DNA from: Bacillus sp. (in: firmicutes)
GTDB lineage: Bacteria; Bacillota; Bacilli; Bacillales; Bacillaceae
NCBI GenBank assembly: GCA_031180405.1
Contig: JAPSLU010000014.1
Location: 1-46,947 of the forward strand
Reading direction: 5' to 3'
Length of the DNA: 46,947 nt
The position numbers and the translations under genes are program-made. Below, in pieces: positions 26,065 to 32,306 of this stretch. The notes under the pieces were generated by a model that was given only the letters and a program-made list of their open reading frames with translations, had not been told where the DNA came from and did no database searches. Within the stretch, counting starts at the first letter, position 1. Every line of letters starts with the position of its first letter.

Positions 26065-26185
26065 TTTTTCACTACCCTTTACATGTATGGCCTTTTTTAT
26101 ATTTTACCGAATAAACGTTCGTAAATAAAGTGGTATTCTTTTGAAATTATCATCCTGTATAGCTAAATTTTAAAATTAACCAAAA

Positions 26186-26211
26186 TAAAAAAGCAGATCT
26201 ATTCTGCTTTC
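26186..26211 (-). terminator. Terminator of ypqE
   Basis: AAAGCAGA, loop ATAGA-type, TCTGCTTT followed by TTTATTTT on the minus strand, 28 nt after the ypqE stop. Confidence 0.8.
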
Positions 26212-26238
26212 TGACAATGTGAACCCCAGCTTAGTCTA

Positions 26239-26736
26239 TTATTTAAGATGCACATTTGCGATATGTGTTGATGCCCTTATTATTCTTTCCTCCGATAACC
26301 GCTCAATATTTTGAACAATATCTGAATTCGTAATAATTATTGGAGTGATTGTGCTTGCAGCTCTTTCACTTATCATAGAAAGATCAAAAGACATTATTTC
26401 ATCTCCAAACTTAATCTTTTGCCCTTCCCTTACATAAATTTCAAACCCTTCCCCATTTAAACTTACGGTTTCTAGCCCAACATGAATAAGTAACTCAATT
26501 CCTGTTTGTGAACGAAGTCCAATTGCGTGCTTAGTATGAAATACTTGAATTACTTGTCCATCAATCGGCGATAGAACCTTTCCTTCTGATGGTTCTATTG
26601 CAAATCCATCCCCCATTAATTTTTGAGAAAAAACTGGATCTGGTACATCTTCAAGATCTACTAGTTTTCCAGTTATCGGGGCATATAGGGGTTCAACTGT
26701 TCTTTTTTCCTTTTTACCAAAAATCGATCTTAACAT
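26239..26736 (-). CDS. ypqE: PTS glucose-type EIIA protein YpqE
   Basis: A 165-residue single-domain EIIA(Glc)-type protein. The phosphorylated His is H85 in GIELLIHVGLETV, and the second active-site His is H70 in FHTKHAIGL; APITGKLVDLEDVPDPVFS is the typical start of the domain. It accepts phosphate from HPr and passes it to sugar-specific EIIB domains lacking their own EIIA. The start is ATG 26734-26736 after AAGGAG; the frame runs 47 codons further upstream but through an AT-rich, unrelated leader that overlaps the divergent gene. No EIIBC gene is near. Confidence 0.93.
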   Translation of the reverse strand: MLRSIFGKKEKRTVEPLYAPITGKLVDLEDVPDPVFSQKLMGDGFAIEPSEGKVLSPIDGQVIQVFHTKHAIGLRSQTGIELLIHVGLETVSLNGEGFEIYVREGQKIKFGDEIMSFDLSMISERAASTITPIIITNSDIVQNIERLSEERIIRASTHIANVHLK

Positions 26737-26788
26737 ATCAGTTAGCTCCTTAAAAAATATTAACCAAAGGTATTTTTTACATTTTATA

Positions 26789-26816
26789 ACATTTACTTGA
26801 ACCTCCACATATAATA
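26789..26816 (+). promoter_or_regulatory. Candidate sigma-K promoter of the Hsp20-like gene
   Basis: AC (26789-26790), a 17-nt spacer and CATATAATA (26808-26816), a full match to the mother-cell sigma-K consensus AC-N16/17-CATAnnnTA. The expected start is about 25 nt upstream of the ATG at 26849. Confidence 0.6.
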
Positions 26817-26848
26817 CCCTGATATAACCTGTGTAGGGAGGCTTAAGC

Positions 26849-27328
26849 ATGAGAAAGAAAAATGAGATAACAAACAATCAGCATGACCACCAAATAGAAC
26901 ACCTAGACTTTTTTCAAATTGTTGATCATTTTTTTCGTTCTGAACCATTACAACAATTTATAAATGAATTAGATTCAATGTACGAAGGGTCTTTTCCACA
27001 AAAGGCTATTCATGTAAATACTTATGAAACGGATAAGAAATGCGTCATTGATATGCAACTACCACCCGTTAAAAAGGAGCAAATAAAACTTGAGCTCATT
27101 GATCAGTATTTGACCATTTCAATTACCAATCGTGAGGAAATTAACGAATATAACGAAACTTCTTCTACTTTCAGAAGTTATTCTTCACTTGACAGTTTAT
27201 CGAAAACAATCCTTCTTCCGTATAGAGTAGAGGAACATGAAATTAAAACAACTTTTAAAAATGGTTCGTTACTTGTCACAATTCCTAAAAAATCAAAACC
27301 TATCCTACTTGAAGATGAGTCACTATAA
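26849..27328 (+). CDS. Hsp20/alpha-crystallin family protein, probably spore-coat type
   Basis: A 159-residue small heat-shock-type protein. Residues about 50-145 form the alpha-crystallin domain, with VIDMQLPPVKKEQIKLELIDQ as the front half, F-x-R-type strand (TFRSYSSLDSLSKTILLPYRV) and KTTFKNGSLLVTIPKK at the end. The C-terminal tail lacks a clear I-x-I motif. It resembles the spore coat relatives CotP and CotM more than stress chaperones, and the sigma-K promoter match upstream supports expression in the mother cell. ATG follows AGGGAGG. It overlaps only the non-coding upstream extension of ypqE. Confidence 0.82.
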   Translation: MRKKNEITNNQHDHQIEHLDFFQIVDHFFRSEPLQQFINELDSMYEGSFPQKAIHVNTYETDKKCVIDMQLPPVKKEQIKLELIDQYLTISITNREEINEYNETSSTFRSYSSLDSLSKTILLPYRVEEHEIKTTFKNGSLLVTIPKKSKPILLEDESL

Positions 27329-27403
27329 TTATTTTACATTGTCTCTTTATGCTTAGTAAACAGGTATGCTCACACTATTTCAACAATTGATCAAGGTTCA
27401 ATG

Positions 27404-27462
27404 AAAACGCCGACTTCCTCGTTCCAAAGAATTTTTTACGGAACATAAAGTCAGGCGTTTTT
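27404..27462. terminator. Bidirectional terminator after the Hsp20-like gene and the 38-residue gene
   Basis: AAAACGCC...GGCGTTTTT with inner ACTT...AAGT and TTCC...GGAA pairings, flanked by A and T runs, between convergent genes ending at 27328 and 27469. Confidence 0.8.
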
Positions 27463-27468
27463 GTATAT

Positions 27469-27585
27469 TTAGCTATTTTTATGGGATTTGCTTCCATACT
27501 TTGGATTTTCTTCAGGTGTAGGATCTTTTGCTAGATCCTTTGCTGAAAGTGTTGTTTTTCTGTTTTTTTGTGCATCTTTACTCAA
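27469..27585 (-). CDS. 38-residue hydrophilic protein
   Basis: A short gene starting at TTG 27583-27585, six nt after GAGGTG, and encoding a Lys/Pro-rich protein (MSKDAQKNRKTTLSAKDL, then AKDPTPEENPKYGSKSH). It is bounded by a clear terminator 7 nt downstream. The composition (Lys, Asn, Ser, Pro, no hydrophobic core) is that of minor small acid-soluble spore proteins, and it sits in a block of spore genes, divergent from the csgA-like cassette. Family not recognised; the spore role is inference. Confidence 0.6.
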   Translation of the reverse strand: MSKDAQKNRKTTLSAKDLAKDPTPEENPKYGSKSHKNS

Positions 27586-27707
27586 TTTTATCACCTCTTA
27601 CATTATGATGACTAAAAGTTTATATTTTACCCGCATTAAAAAACCCAAAATTTGTCGTGAGAGAAATGCTGAACTCATCAAACAATATAATAGGAGGTGT
27701 TAACAAA

Positions 27708-27893
27708 TTGTCTAATAAAAATGAGAAACTTCCTGATTTCAATGAGCTTGATGATCGATTAATTGCTGAAGCATCCGCTTCTCCATCTCTGGTTATTAAA
27801 ACGAATTTGGATAAAGAAGATGTTACTGAAGATAATCCCTATGCTCAAAAAAATTCGCATACTGCTAAATTTGAAAACTTTTTTAAGGAATGA
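27708..27893 (+). CDS. 61-residue acidic protein, first gene of the csgA-like cassette
   Basis: A 61-residue acidic protein (SNKNEKLPDFNELDDRLIAEA...SLVIKTNLDKEDVTEDNPYAQ) ending in a phenylalanine-rich FENFFKE. It starts at TTG 27708-27710, nine nt after TAGGAGGTG. Not recognised. Its stop lies 5 nt before the csgA-like ATG, whose binding site (AAGGA) is inside its last codons, so the two are translationally coupled and probably act in the same developmental stage. Confidence 0.65.
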   Translation: MSNKNEKLPDFNELDDRLIAEASASPSLVIKTNLDKEDVTEDNPYAQKNSHTAKFENFFKE

Positions 27894-27898
27894 TGAAT

Positions 27899-28147
27899 AT
27901 GGATTTTACACTCGGATACTTAAGAGAAGCTTTATCAAATTACGACAGAAGTTCAGTATGTCACAGAATCACTAAAAAATTAATGAATGGCTCCTATCAT
28001 TCAGAACAAGATTTTGTTCGAGTACTTGATGAAGATGAGATTCAGTTCTTAAATAATGTTTTACCTGATGAAATAAAATACGCTTTTAATGAACAAGATT
28101 ATATAAGAGGTAATCAGCTTAATGAAGTGTATGAGCTGTTAATTTAA
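27899..28147 (+). CDS. csgA: CsgA-like sporulation protein
   Basis: An 82-residue protein matching, in length and sequence as I recall it, B. subtilis CsgA, a sigma-G-dependent spore protein: MDFTLGYLREALSN at the start, ITKKLMNGSYHSEQDFVRVL, then DEIKYAFNEQD and the identical C-terminal LNEVYELL. The start is the ATG before GAT (27899-27901), nine nt after AAGGA; two earlier ATGs overlap the previous stop and binding site. In B. subtilis csgA is elsewhere on the chromosome, so it is relocated here. The molecular role is not known. Confidence 0.8.
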   Translation: MDFTLGYLREALSNYDRSSVCHRITKKLMNGSYHSEQDFVRVLDEDEIQFLNNVLPDEIKYAFNEQDYIRGNQLNEVYELLI

Positions 28148-28163
28148 AGTTGGAGGTTCTATT

Positions 28164-28424
28164 ATGAACAGAAACAGCAACCATTACATTAATATTAAAT
28201 TCCAAACTGGAGCGATTGACCGTGAAGGCGTAAATGGCTGTCAAGTTGAAGATGTGATTAGTGTACTTGTAGACAAATTAAAGTCACATCAAAATGGTGA
28301 CTTTGCTTGTCCAGAAAATTCGATTGCCATTTCAAATCTCCAGACAGCGAACTATGCTCTAAGAGTTCGCAAAGAAAGAATGGAAGATAAACATAGGGGA
28401 AATGAGACCCATGCAACATTTTAG
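28164..28424 (+). CDS. 86-residue protein of a family also found in phages
   Basis: An 86-residue protein: a short strand region (INIKFQTGAIDREGVNGCQ), then VEDVISVLVDKLKSHQ, then FACPENSIAISNLQTANYAL and a basic C-terminus ending NETHATF. The layout (EDV helix, F-x-C-x-EN-x-AI helix, R-rich helix, ETH/GTH end) resembles a family of small helical proteins common in temperate phages whose members typically end GVEGTH. ATG follows GGAGGT. It is 16 nt after csgA and overlaps the next gene by 14 nt. The family link is pattern-based; function unknown. Confidence 0.7.
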   Translation: MNRNSNHYINIKFQTGAIDREGVNGCQVEDVISVLVDKLKSHQNGDFACPENSIAISNLQTANYALRVRKERMEDKHRGNETHATF

Positions 28425-28545
28425 TACAAAAAAATACTCCAATACTAATGTTGAAGAAGTTAAAAGATTAAATGCGCAATCTGGTCTCTCATATCGTGAA
28501 GTAAAAGAACTTCTTGTAAAAAAATATAATAAAGAACACTTGTAA
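28411..28545 (+). CDS. 44-residue gamma-SASP-like protein
   Basis: A 44-residue protein with STKKYSNTNVEEVKRLNAQSG, whose SNTN-x2-EVK-x-LNAQS core resembles the repeat of gamma-type small acid-soluble spore proteins (TNAQQVRKQN), followed by SYREVKELLVKKYNKEHL. Two in-frame ATGs are possible (28402 and 28411); the later one is better spaced from AGGGG. It overlaps the preceding gene by 14 nt and is the last gene before a strong terminator, so it belongs to the csgA-like cassette. Spore localisation is inferred. Confidence 0.65.
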   Translation: MQHFSTKKYSNTNVEEVKRLNAQSGLSYREVKELLVKKYNKEHL

Positions 28546-28558
28546 TCGTAAATCAATT

Positions 28559-28594
28559 TTTAGGGGCTGTCTTAATAGGACAGTCCCTAATTTT
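28559..28594. terminator. Terminator of the csgA-like cassette and yppG
   Basis: TTAGGGGCTGTC, loop TTAATA, GGACAGTCCCTAA then TTTTATT. It lies between convergent genes ending at 28545 and 28614 and can act on both strands. The arm GGACAGTCCCT recurs at 9748-9758. Confidence 0.9.
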
Positions 28595-28613
28595 ATTACT
28601 AGTGCAGACGCCA

Positions 28614-29069
28614 CTATTTAAACATTGAAGTCACACCTTTAAAAAGACCACCCATCTGATTTACAGCACTCATCATTTGACCAGCTGTATCCATCATTTT
28701 ATTAAAGTCTAATTGTCCATCAGATTTTTTAAACTGTGATAAAACGTTTTGAAACCCATTAGCCTGTGGTTGTTTAAAATAAGGCATTGGCTTTGGATAT
28801 GGCGTTGGATATGGATTATTCAAATAATTACTATTCAAATTCCCACTATAACCCCCATTTGGAAAAGGTTGTTGGAATGGTTGGTAATTTTGTTGATATC
28901 CGTTTTGATGAAGTTGATAATTTTCAAATGGCTGAGAAAACATTGTATTCATGTATTGTTGTTGATTTTGGTAGCCAAAAGATTGCTGATTATAATATGG
29001 ATTTGTTTGGAAGTATCCATTTTGTCTTCTCTGTGACCTCCTATTGAAATAGGGATATGGCTGCTGCAT
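28614..29069 (-). CDS. yppG: YppG-like protein
   Basis: A 151-residue Gln/Asn/Tyr/Pro-rich protein. The first 100 residues are low complexity ([17 protein letters not shown] style) and the last 50 are the conserved YppG-like region ([19 protein letters not shown], then [18 protein letters not shown]). The start is ATG 29067-29069, ten nt after GGGAGG; the frame includes seven earlier codons without a site. Its place between csgA-type genes and yppE and its composition suggest a spore coat role, but this is inference. Longer than I recall for B. subtilis YppG. Confidence 0.8.
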   Translation of the reverse strand: MQQPYPYFNRRSQRRQNGYFQTNPYYNQQSFGYQNQQQYMNTMFSQPFENYQLHQNGYQQNYQPFQQPFPNGGYSGNLNSNYLNNPYPTPYPKPMPYFKQPQANGFQNVLSQFKKSDGQLDFNKMMDTAGQMMSAVNQMGGLFKGVTSMFK

Positions 29070-29185
29070 GAAAAATAACCTCCCAATCACTCATTAATGT
29101 TAATTTATTATATGATTCATCCGCCTATTAGGTGAAAGGAAAACCGAAAGGCTTCTGGATTTAAGTTCAAAAGATATAGAAGCAT

Positions 29186-29215
29186 ACATGAATATCAGCT
29201 CTAATGCTCATATTA
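29186..29215 (+). promoter_or_regulatory. Candidate sigma-G promoter
   Basis: ACATG (29186-29190, four of five matches to GHATR), an 18-nt spacer and CATATTA (29209-29215, full match to CATnHTA), about 30 nt upstream of the gene at 29246. Confidence 0.4.
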
Positions 29216-29245
29216 GGAAGGAATCATTATAAGGAGGTTGTTACA

Positions 29246-29410
29246 TTGGCTCGAGGAAAAAATTTTAACCATAAAGAAAAAGGTCATGAACCTACCATTC
29301 CGCTCCATGGTGGCGAAGTAGCAGCAAAAGACACTGAACATGTAGGATATGACATTAAAACCGTTGGTACAGCGGAGGAACGACCAATAAGTATTAAAGT
29401 TGATGAATAA
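29246..29410 (+). CDS. 54-residue basic/hydrophilic protein
   Basis: A 54-residue protein (ARGKNFNHKEKGHEPTIPLH at the start, KTVGTAEERPISIKVDE at the end), hydrophilic throughout and His/Lys-rich at the N-terminus. It starts at TTG 29246-29248, nine nt after AAGGAGG, and ends at a strong terminator. Not a named family to me; the possible sigma-G promoter and its spore-gene neighbours suggest a minor spore protein. Confidence 0.65.
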   Translation: MARGKNFNHKEKGHEPTIPLHGGEVAAKDTEHVGYDIKTVGTAEERPISIKVDE

Positions 29411-29424
29411 ACTATTTTTCACAT

Positions 29425-29456
29425 AAAAGGACGTTCTCATTTTGAGGCGTCCTTTT
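29425..29456. terminator. Bidirectional terminator
   Basis: AAAAGGACG...CGTCCTTTT with a 14-nt loop, between convergent genes ending at 29410 and 29437. It overlaps the last codons of yppE. Confidence 0.85.
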
Positions 29457-29817
29457 CTTCTATTCCATCAATTATACAATTTAATAAATATTCAACTGAA
29501 TTATGGAGGTTGTGAAATCGTTGTTTATTAATATCTTTATAAAACGATTGGAGAACGACCTGCTCTATATTTTCCATCGTAGACTCAATTTGTGAGTGAT
29601 GTATATATTTAGGTTTTTCTTCCTTTACCCATTCCAACGCAAGTGGTTCCCATCCGTTGGTTTTTCCCATGATCAACTCAAAATTTGGTTTTACATGTTC
29701 AAAAAAATACGCCTCAGTTTTTTCGGGCTTTTCATGTAAAGATTCAAACCGTTGTTTACAATCAGTTAAAAGTTGTAAAAGTTGATGAGACGATATGATC
29801 AGACTCTTATATTTCAT
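29437..29817 (-). CDS. yppE: YppE family protein (DUF1798)
   Basis: A 126-residue helical-bundle protein of unknown function, matching B. subtilis YppE: YFFEHVKPNFE, then EWVKEEKPKYIHHSQIE and VVLQSFYKDINKQRFHNL. A structure of a YppE family member shows a four-helix bundle, in line with the pattern here. Start ATG at 29815-29817, seven nt after GAGGTG; the frame also opens at a GTG within that site. No motif indicates catalysis. Confidence 0.85.
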   Translation of the reverse strand: MKYKSLIISSHQLLQLLTDCKQRFESLHEKPEKTEAYFFEHVKPNFELIMGKTNGWEPLALEWVKEEKPKYIHHSQIESTMENIEQVVLQSFYKDINKQRFHNLHNSVEYLLNCIIDGIEEKDASK

Positions 29818-29878
29818 TTTATTCACCTCGATCTAATCATATCAAAAACTACATCTATTAACACTTAAAACATACTTA

Positions 29879-30130
29879 TTATGCATTCGTAGCAGCGATA
29901 GGGAATTGATAATGCTTGTAATGATCATGCTTAAGATGTGCTTTGTTCGTCAATGATTTATTCGATAATGATGTTAATTGACTATCAATTTGATTTATTT
30001 TATCTAATATTTTGTTCTCAAATATAGTTGACGTCGTATGAAGATCTATTGCCTTCTCAAGTTTACCTAATTCTTTTTCTAACTCAGCCAGTTTTTCCTC
30101 AATCACACTTTTCTCAATCATATTTTTCAT
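29879..30130 (-). CDS. 83-residue coiled-coil protein
   Basis: An 83-residue protein whose first 60 residues are a continuous charged coiled coil (VIEEKLAELEKELGKLEKAI; ILDKINQIDSQLTSLSN), ending in a His/Lys/Tyr tail (HLKHDHYKHYQF). ATG follows GAGGGAGAAATA. It lies where yppD would be in B. subtilis, but I cannot confirm that identity. Possibly a coat or membrane-associated small protein; function unknown. Confidence 0.65.
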   Translation of the reverse strand: MKNMIEKSVIEEKLAELEKELGKLEKAIDLHTTSTIFENKILDKINQIDSQLTSLSNKSLTNKAHLKHDHYKHYQFPIAATNA

Positions 30131-30256
30131 TATTTCTCCCTCCTCTTATGCTATGTATTCGATGTTATGTTTGAACAACCTTCAAACTTGACAAAACTAG
30201 TTTTTATTCGGCAAAGAAAGTGGAATTGTATAATTTTCGACAACTTTTTTTGTATT

Positions 30257-30286
30257 GTATGGAAATTACTAGGTTCGTACAATATA
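30257..30286 (+). promoter_or_regulatory. Candidate sigma-G promoter of sspM
   Basis: GTATG (30257-30261, full match to GHATR), an 18-nt spacer and CAATATA (30280-30286, one mismatch to CATnHTA). It lies 20 nt upstream of the sspM ATG, a normal distance for this forespore gene. Confidence 0.6.
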
Positions 30287-30305
30287 TTAATGGGAGGTGC
30301 TACCG

Positions 30306-30404
30306 ATGGCTAAAAAACCTAAAAATAAACAACAAGTGAATGAAGACAAAACAAAAATTCCAACAGACAAGAAACTTGATGGTCCAAACCGTCCTTCTAC
30401 TTAA
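30306..30404 (+). CDS. sspM: Small acid-soluble spore protein SspM
   Basis: A 32-residue basic spore protein (AKKPKNKQQVNEDKTKIP, ending DKKLDGPNRPST). The C-terminal DKKLxGPNRPST is the hallmark of the minor SASP M of Bacillus, made in the forespore under sigma-G. ATG is six nt after GGGAGGTG. It sits between yppE and yppC, as in B. subtilis, behind a sigma-G-like promoter and before a strong terminator. Confidence 0.92.
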   Translation: MAKKPKNKQQVNEDKTKIPTDKKLDGPNRPST

Positions 30405-30411
30405 GGAAAGC

Positions 30412-30439
30412 GCAAGGCTTTAGAGCCTTGCTTTTTTTA
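30412..30439 (+). terminator. Terminator of sspM
   Basis: GCAAGGC, loop TTTAGA, GCCTTGC, then seven T residues, 8 nt after the stop. Confidence 0.93.
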
Positions 30440-30520
30440 TGGAAATAATTTGAAGAGCGCCCCTTTGAACTATTTAGGTAACAACGCTCTGTCTTCTTTT
30501 AAGCCATTTGATGTGATAAT

Positions 30521-31513
30521 TTATCCATTCCTCAGATATTCTTGCAACAAAGTTAACAAGTGCAATTGATCTTGCTTATGTTTAAACCAATCCGTTAACT
30601 CATATTTTTTTGGTATTTTCTTTTCTATAAACCACCTTTTTGTACTCTGACCATGAAACCAATCTTTTCTTAATTCGTCTATTGTATGTGAAACAATTGG
30701 ATAAACAGTCCGCAATAAAGGTGTTTCTCTTTTTCTTTTTTCGGGAAAGTATTTTTCATAATCATACCTTGATCCTGTATGTGTGACTGCTTTGGTAAAT
30801 GCTTCGAATTGTTGATACAACCCAGAGTGAAATAACAGCCATCCTAAACGTTTTCCTAGGTCAATGCGATTTGTTAGGCTTTGAAAATTGTTTACAGAAT
30901 ATCCATATAATTTCCCTTGTAAACTCGGAAAAACGACTGTGCTAAAATGGAACAAATCTTGAAGCTTATACGGGGCTGATTGAAAAACTTGTTGTTTATA
31001 AATGTCATGATTAATCACGGGTTGGTGAATGATATTCTGTTCATTAATAATAAGGGCTGTCATTAACCGATCAAGTTGTTGATGCTTCCAAAACTCATAC
31101 CATTCAAATATCATAAATTGTGACACATTAAAATGAGATAACAGATAAAATAACGGCTTTTGATAAGCCTTGGAATACTCATATATAAGCAGTTGTGGAA
31201 AAGCATCTTGAAAGATCGTCCAGTTAGCTCTCTCATATGTCATAAACAATAAGCTTCTTCTTTCTTGATTGAGTGCTTTACGGAACCATTGCCCTTCGAG
31301 ATCTGTCATACTCCACCCGGCATTTCTAGACACCATACCAGCTAAAAATGCCCATTTTATTTCAGGGTGCTTAAAGTAATATTTTTCATATGCTTTTGTT
31401 CTAGTGATATTGTCGAGATTAAAATTTTTCGTCATTCTACGTATAAACAAAAGAATTTCCTGTTCATTTACTTGTTCTGTATGATTTTTTTTTTCGTTCT
31501 TAAACATTTCCAC
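30521..31513 (-). CDS. yppC: YppC family protein (DUF2515)
   Basis: A 330-residue soluble protein of unknown function matching B. subtilis YppC in length and position, divergent from recU. Recognisable segments are NITRTKAYEKYYFKHPEIKW, AFLAGMVSRNAGWSMTDLEG (with a following WFR), TYERANWTIFQDAFPQLLIYE and HTGSRYDYEKYF. It is rich in aromatic residues, helical, without signal peptide or membrane segment. The ATG opens MEMFKNEKKN with GAGGTGTGGAA upstream. No catalytic motif is evident. Confidence 0.88.
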   Translation of the reverse strand: MEMFKNEKKNHTEQVNEQEILLFIRRMTKNFNLDNITRTKAYEKYYFKHPEIKWAFLAGMVSRNAGWSMTDLEGQWFRKALNQERRSLLFMTYERANWTIFQDAFPQLLIYEYSKAYQKPLFYLLSHFNVSQFMIFEWYEFWKHQQLDRLMTALIINEQNIIHQPVINHDIYKQQVFQSAPYKLQDLFHFSTVVFPSLQGKLYGYSVNNFQSLTNRIDLGKRLGWLLFHSGLYQQFEAFTKAVTHTGSRYDYEKYFPEKRKRETPLLRTVYPIVSHTIDELRKDWFHGQSTKRWFIEKKIPKKYELTDWFKHKQDQLHLLTLLQEYLRNG

Positions 31514-31600
31514 ACCTCATGTTTTTAGGCTGTCCAATATAGGAGGAATGTACGCATTAACAAAATTGAAACTTTTTTATCATTCCTTTTTCTTTTTTTT

Positions 31601-31609
31601 TGGTATGAT
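31601..31609 (+). promoter_or_regulatory. Candidate extended -10 promoter of recU-ponA
   Basis: TGG-TATGAT, a TGn-extended -10 hexamer, 30 nt upstream of the recU ATG. The region upstream is a pyrimidine run without a good -35, consistent with an extended -10 type. Confidence 0.45.
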
Positions 31610-31638
31610 AGGTAGTAGTTTTAAAGAGGAGGTAAAGT

Positions 31639-32232
31639 ATGATTTTTCGTTATCCTAACGGAAAGCCTTATCAGCCAAAGGAACAATCTAAGACAAAGCA
31701 GCAACCTTCTATAACTTACAGCAATCGCGGTATGTCACTTGAGGATGACCTTAATGAAACAAATAAATACTATCTTGAAAATCAACTAGCTGTCATACAT
31801 AAAAAACCGACACCTGTACAAATTGTGAATGTTGATTATCCTAGAAGAAGTGCTGCTGTTATCAAAGAAGCCTATTTTAAGCAAAGCTCAACAACGGATT
31901 ATAATGGTATTTATCGAGGGAAATATATTGATTTTGAAGCAAAAGAAACAAAAAACAAAACATCATTTCCACTGCAGAATTTCCATGAACATCAAATTGA
32001 ACATATGAAAAATGTCCTAAAACAAGATGGAATTTGTTTTGTTATTTTATCTGCATTTAATCAGTTTTATTATTTGGATTCTACGCATCTGCTAACATTT
32101 TGGGAACGGCAATTGAATGGTGGAAGAAAATCAATCACAATTAAGGAATTAAATGAGAATGGCCATATTATCCCCATTGGTTATCAAGCAAGAATTGACT
32201 ATATTAAGATTATAGATAAACTATATTTTTAA
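31639..32232 (+). CDS. recU: Holliday junction resolvase RecU
   Basis: A 197-residue endonuclease that cuts Holliday junctions during recombinational repair and segregation. The active site is visible as D87, E100 and K102 ([20 protein letters not shown]), with the preceding [14 protein letters not shown] and the following [14 protein letters not shown]. The N-terminal [11 protein letters not shown] is the usual RecU start; ATG is nine nt after GAGGAGG. As in other Bacilli it is upstream of ponA on the same strand, 74 nt apart, with no terminator between. Confidence 0.96.
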   Translation: MIFRYPNGKPYQPKEQSKTKQQPSITYSNRGMSLEDDLNETNKYYLENQLAVIHKKPTPVQIVNVDYPRRSAAVIKEAYFKQSSTTDYNGIYRGKYIDFEAKETKNKTSFPLQNFHEHQIEHMKNVLKQDGICFVILSAFNQFYYLDSTHLLTFWERQLNGGRKSITIKELNENGHIIPIGYQARIDYIKIIDKLYF

Positions 32233-32306
32233 GATCCTAAAAGCTGAAATAACTATTTTTCATAAGAAAAACAATGGTAAAGCCTATTACGAAAGGTTGG
32301 AATTAC

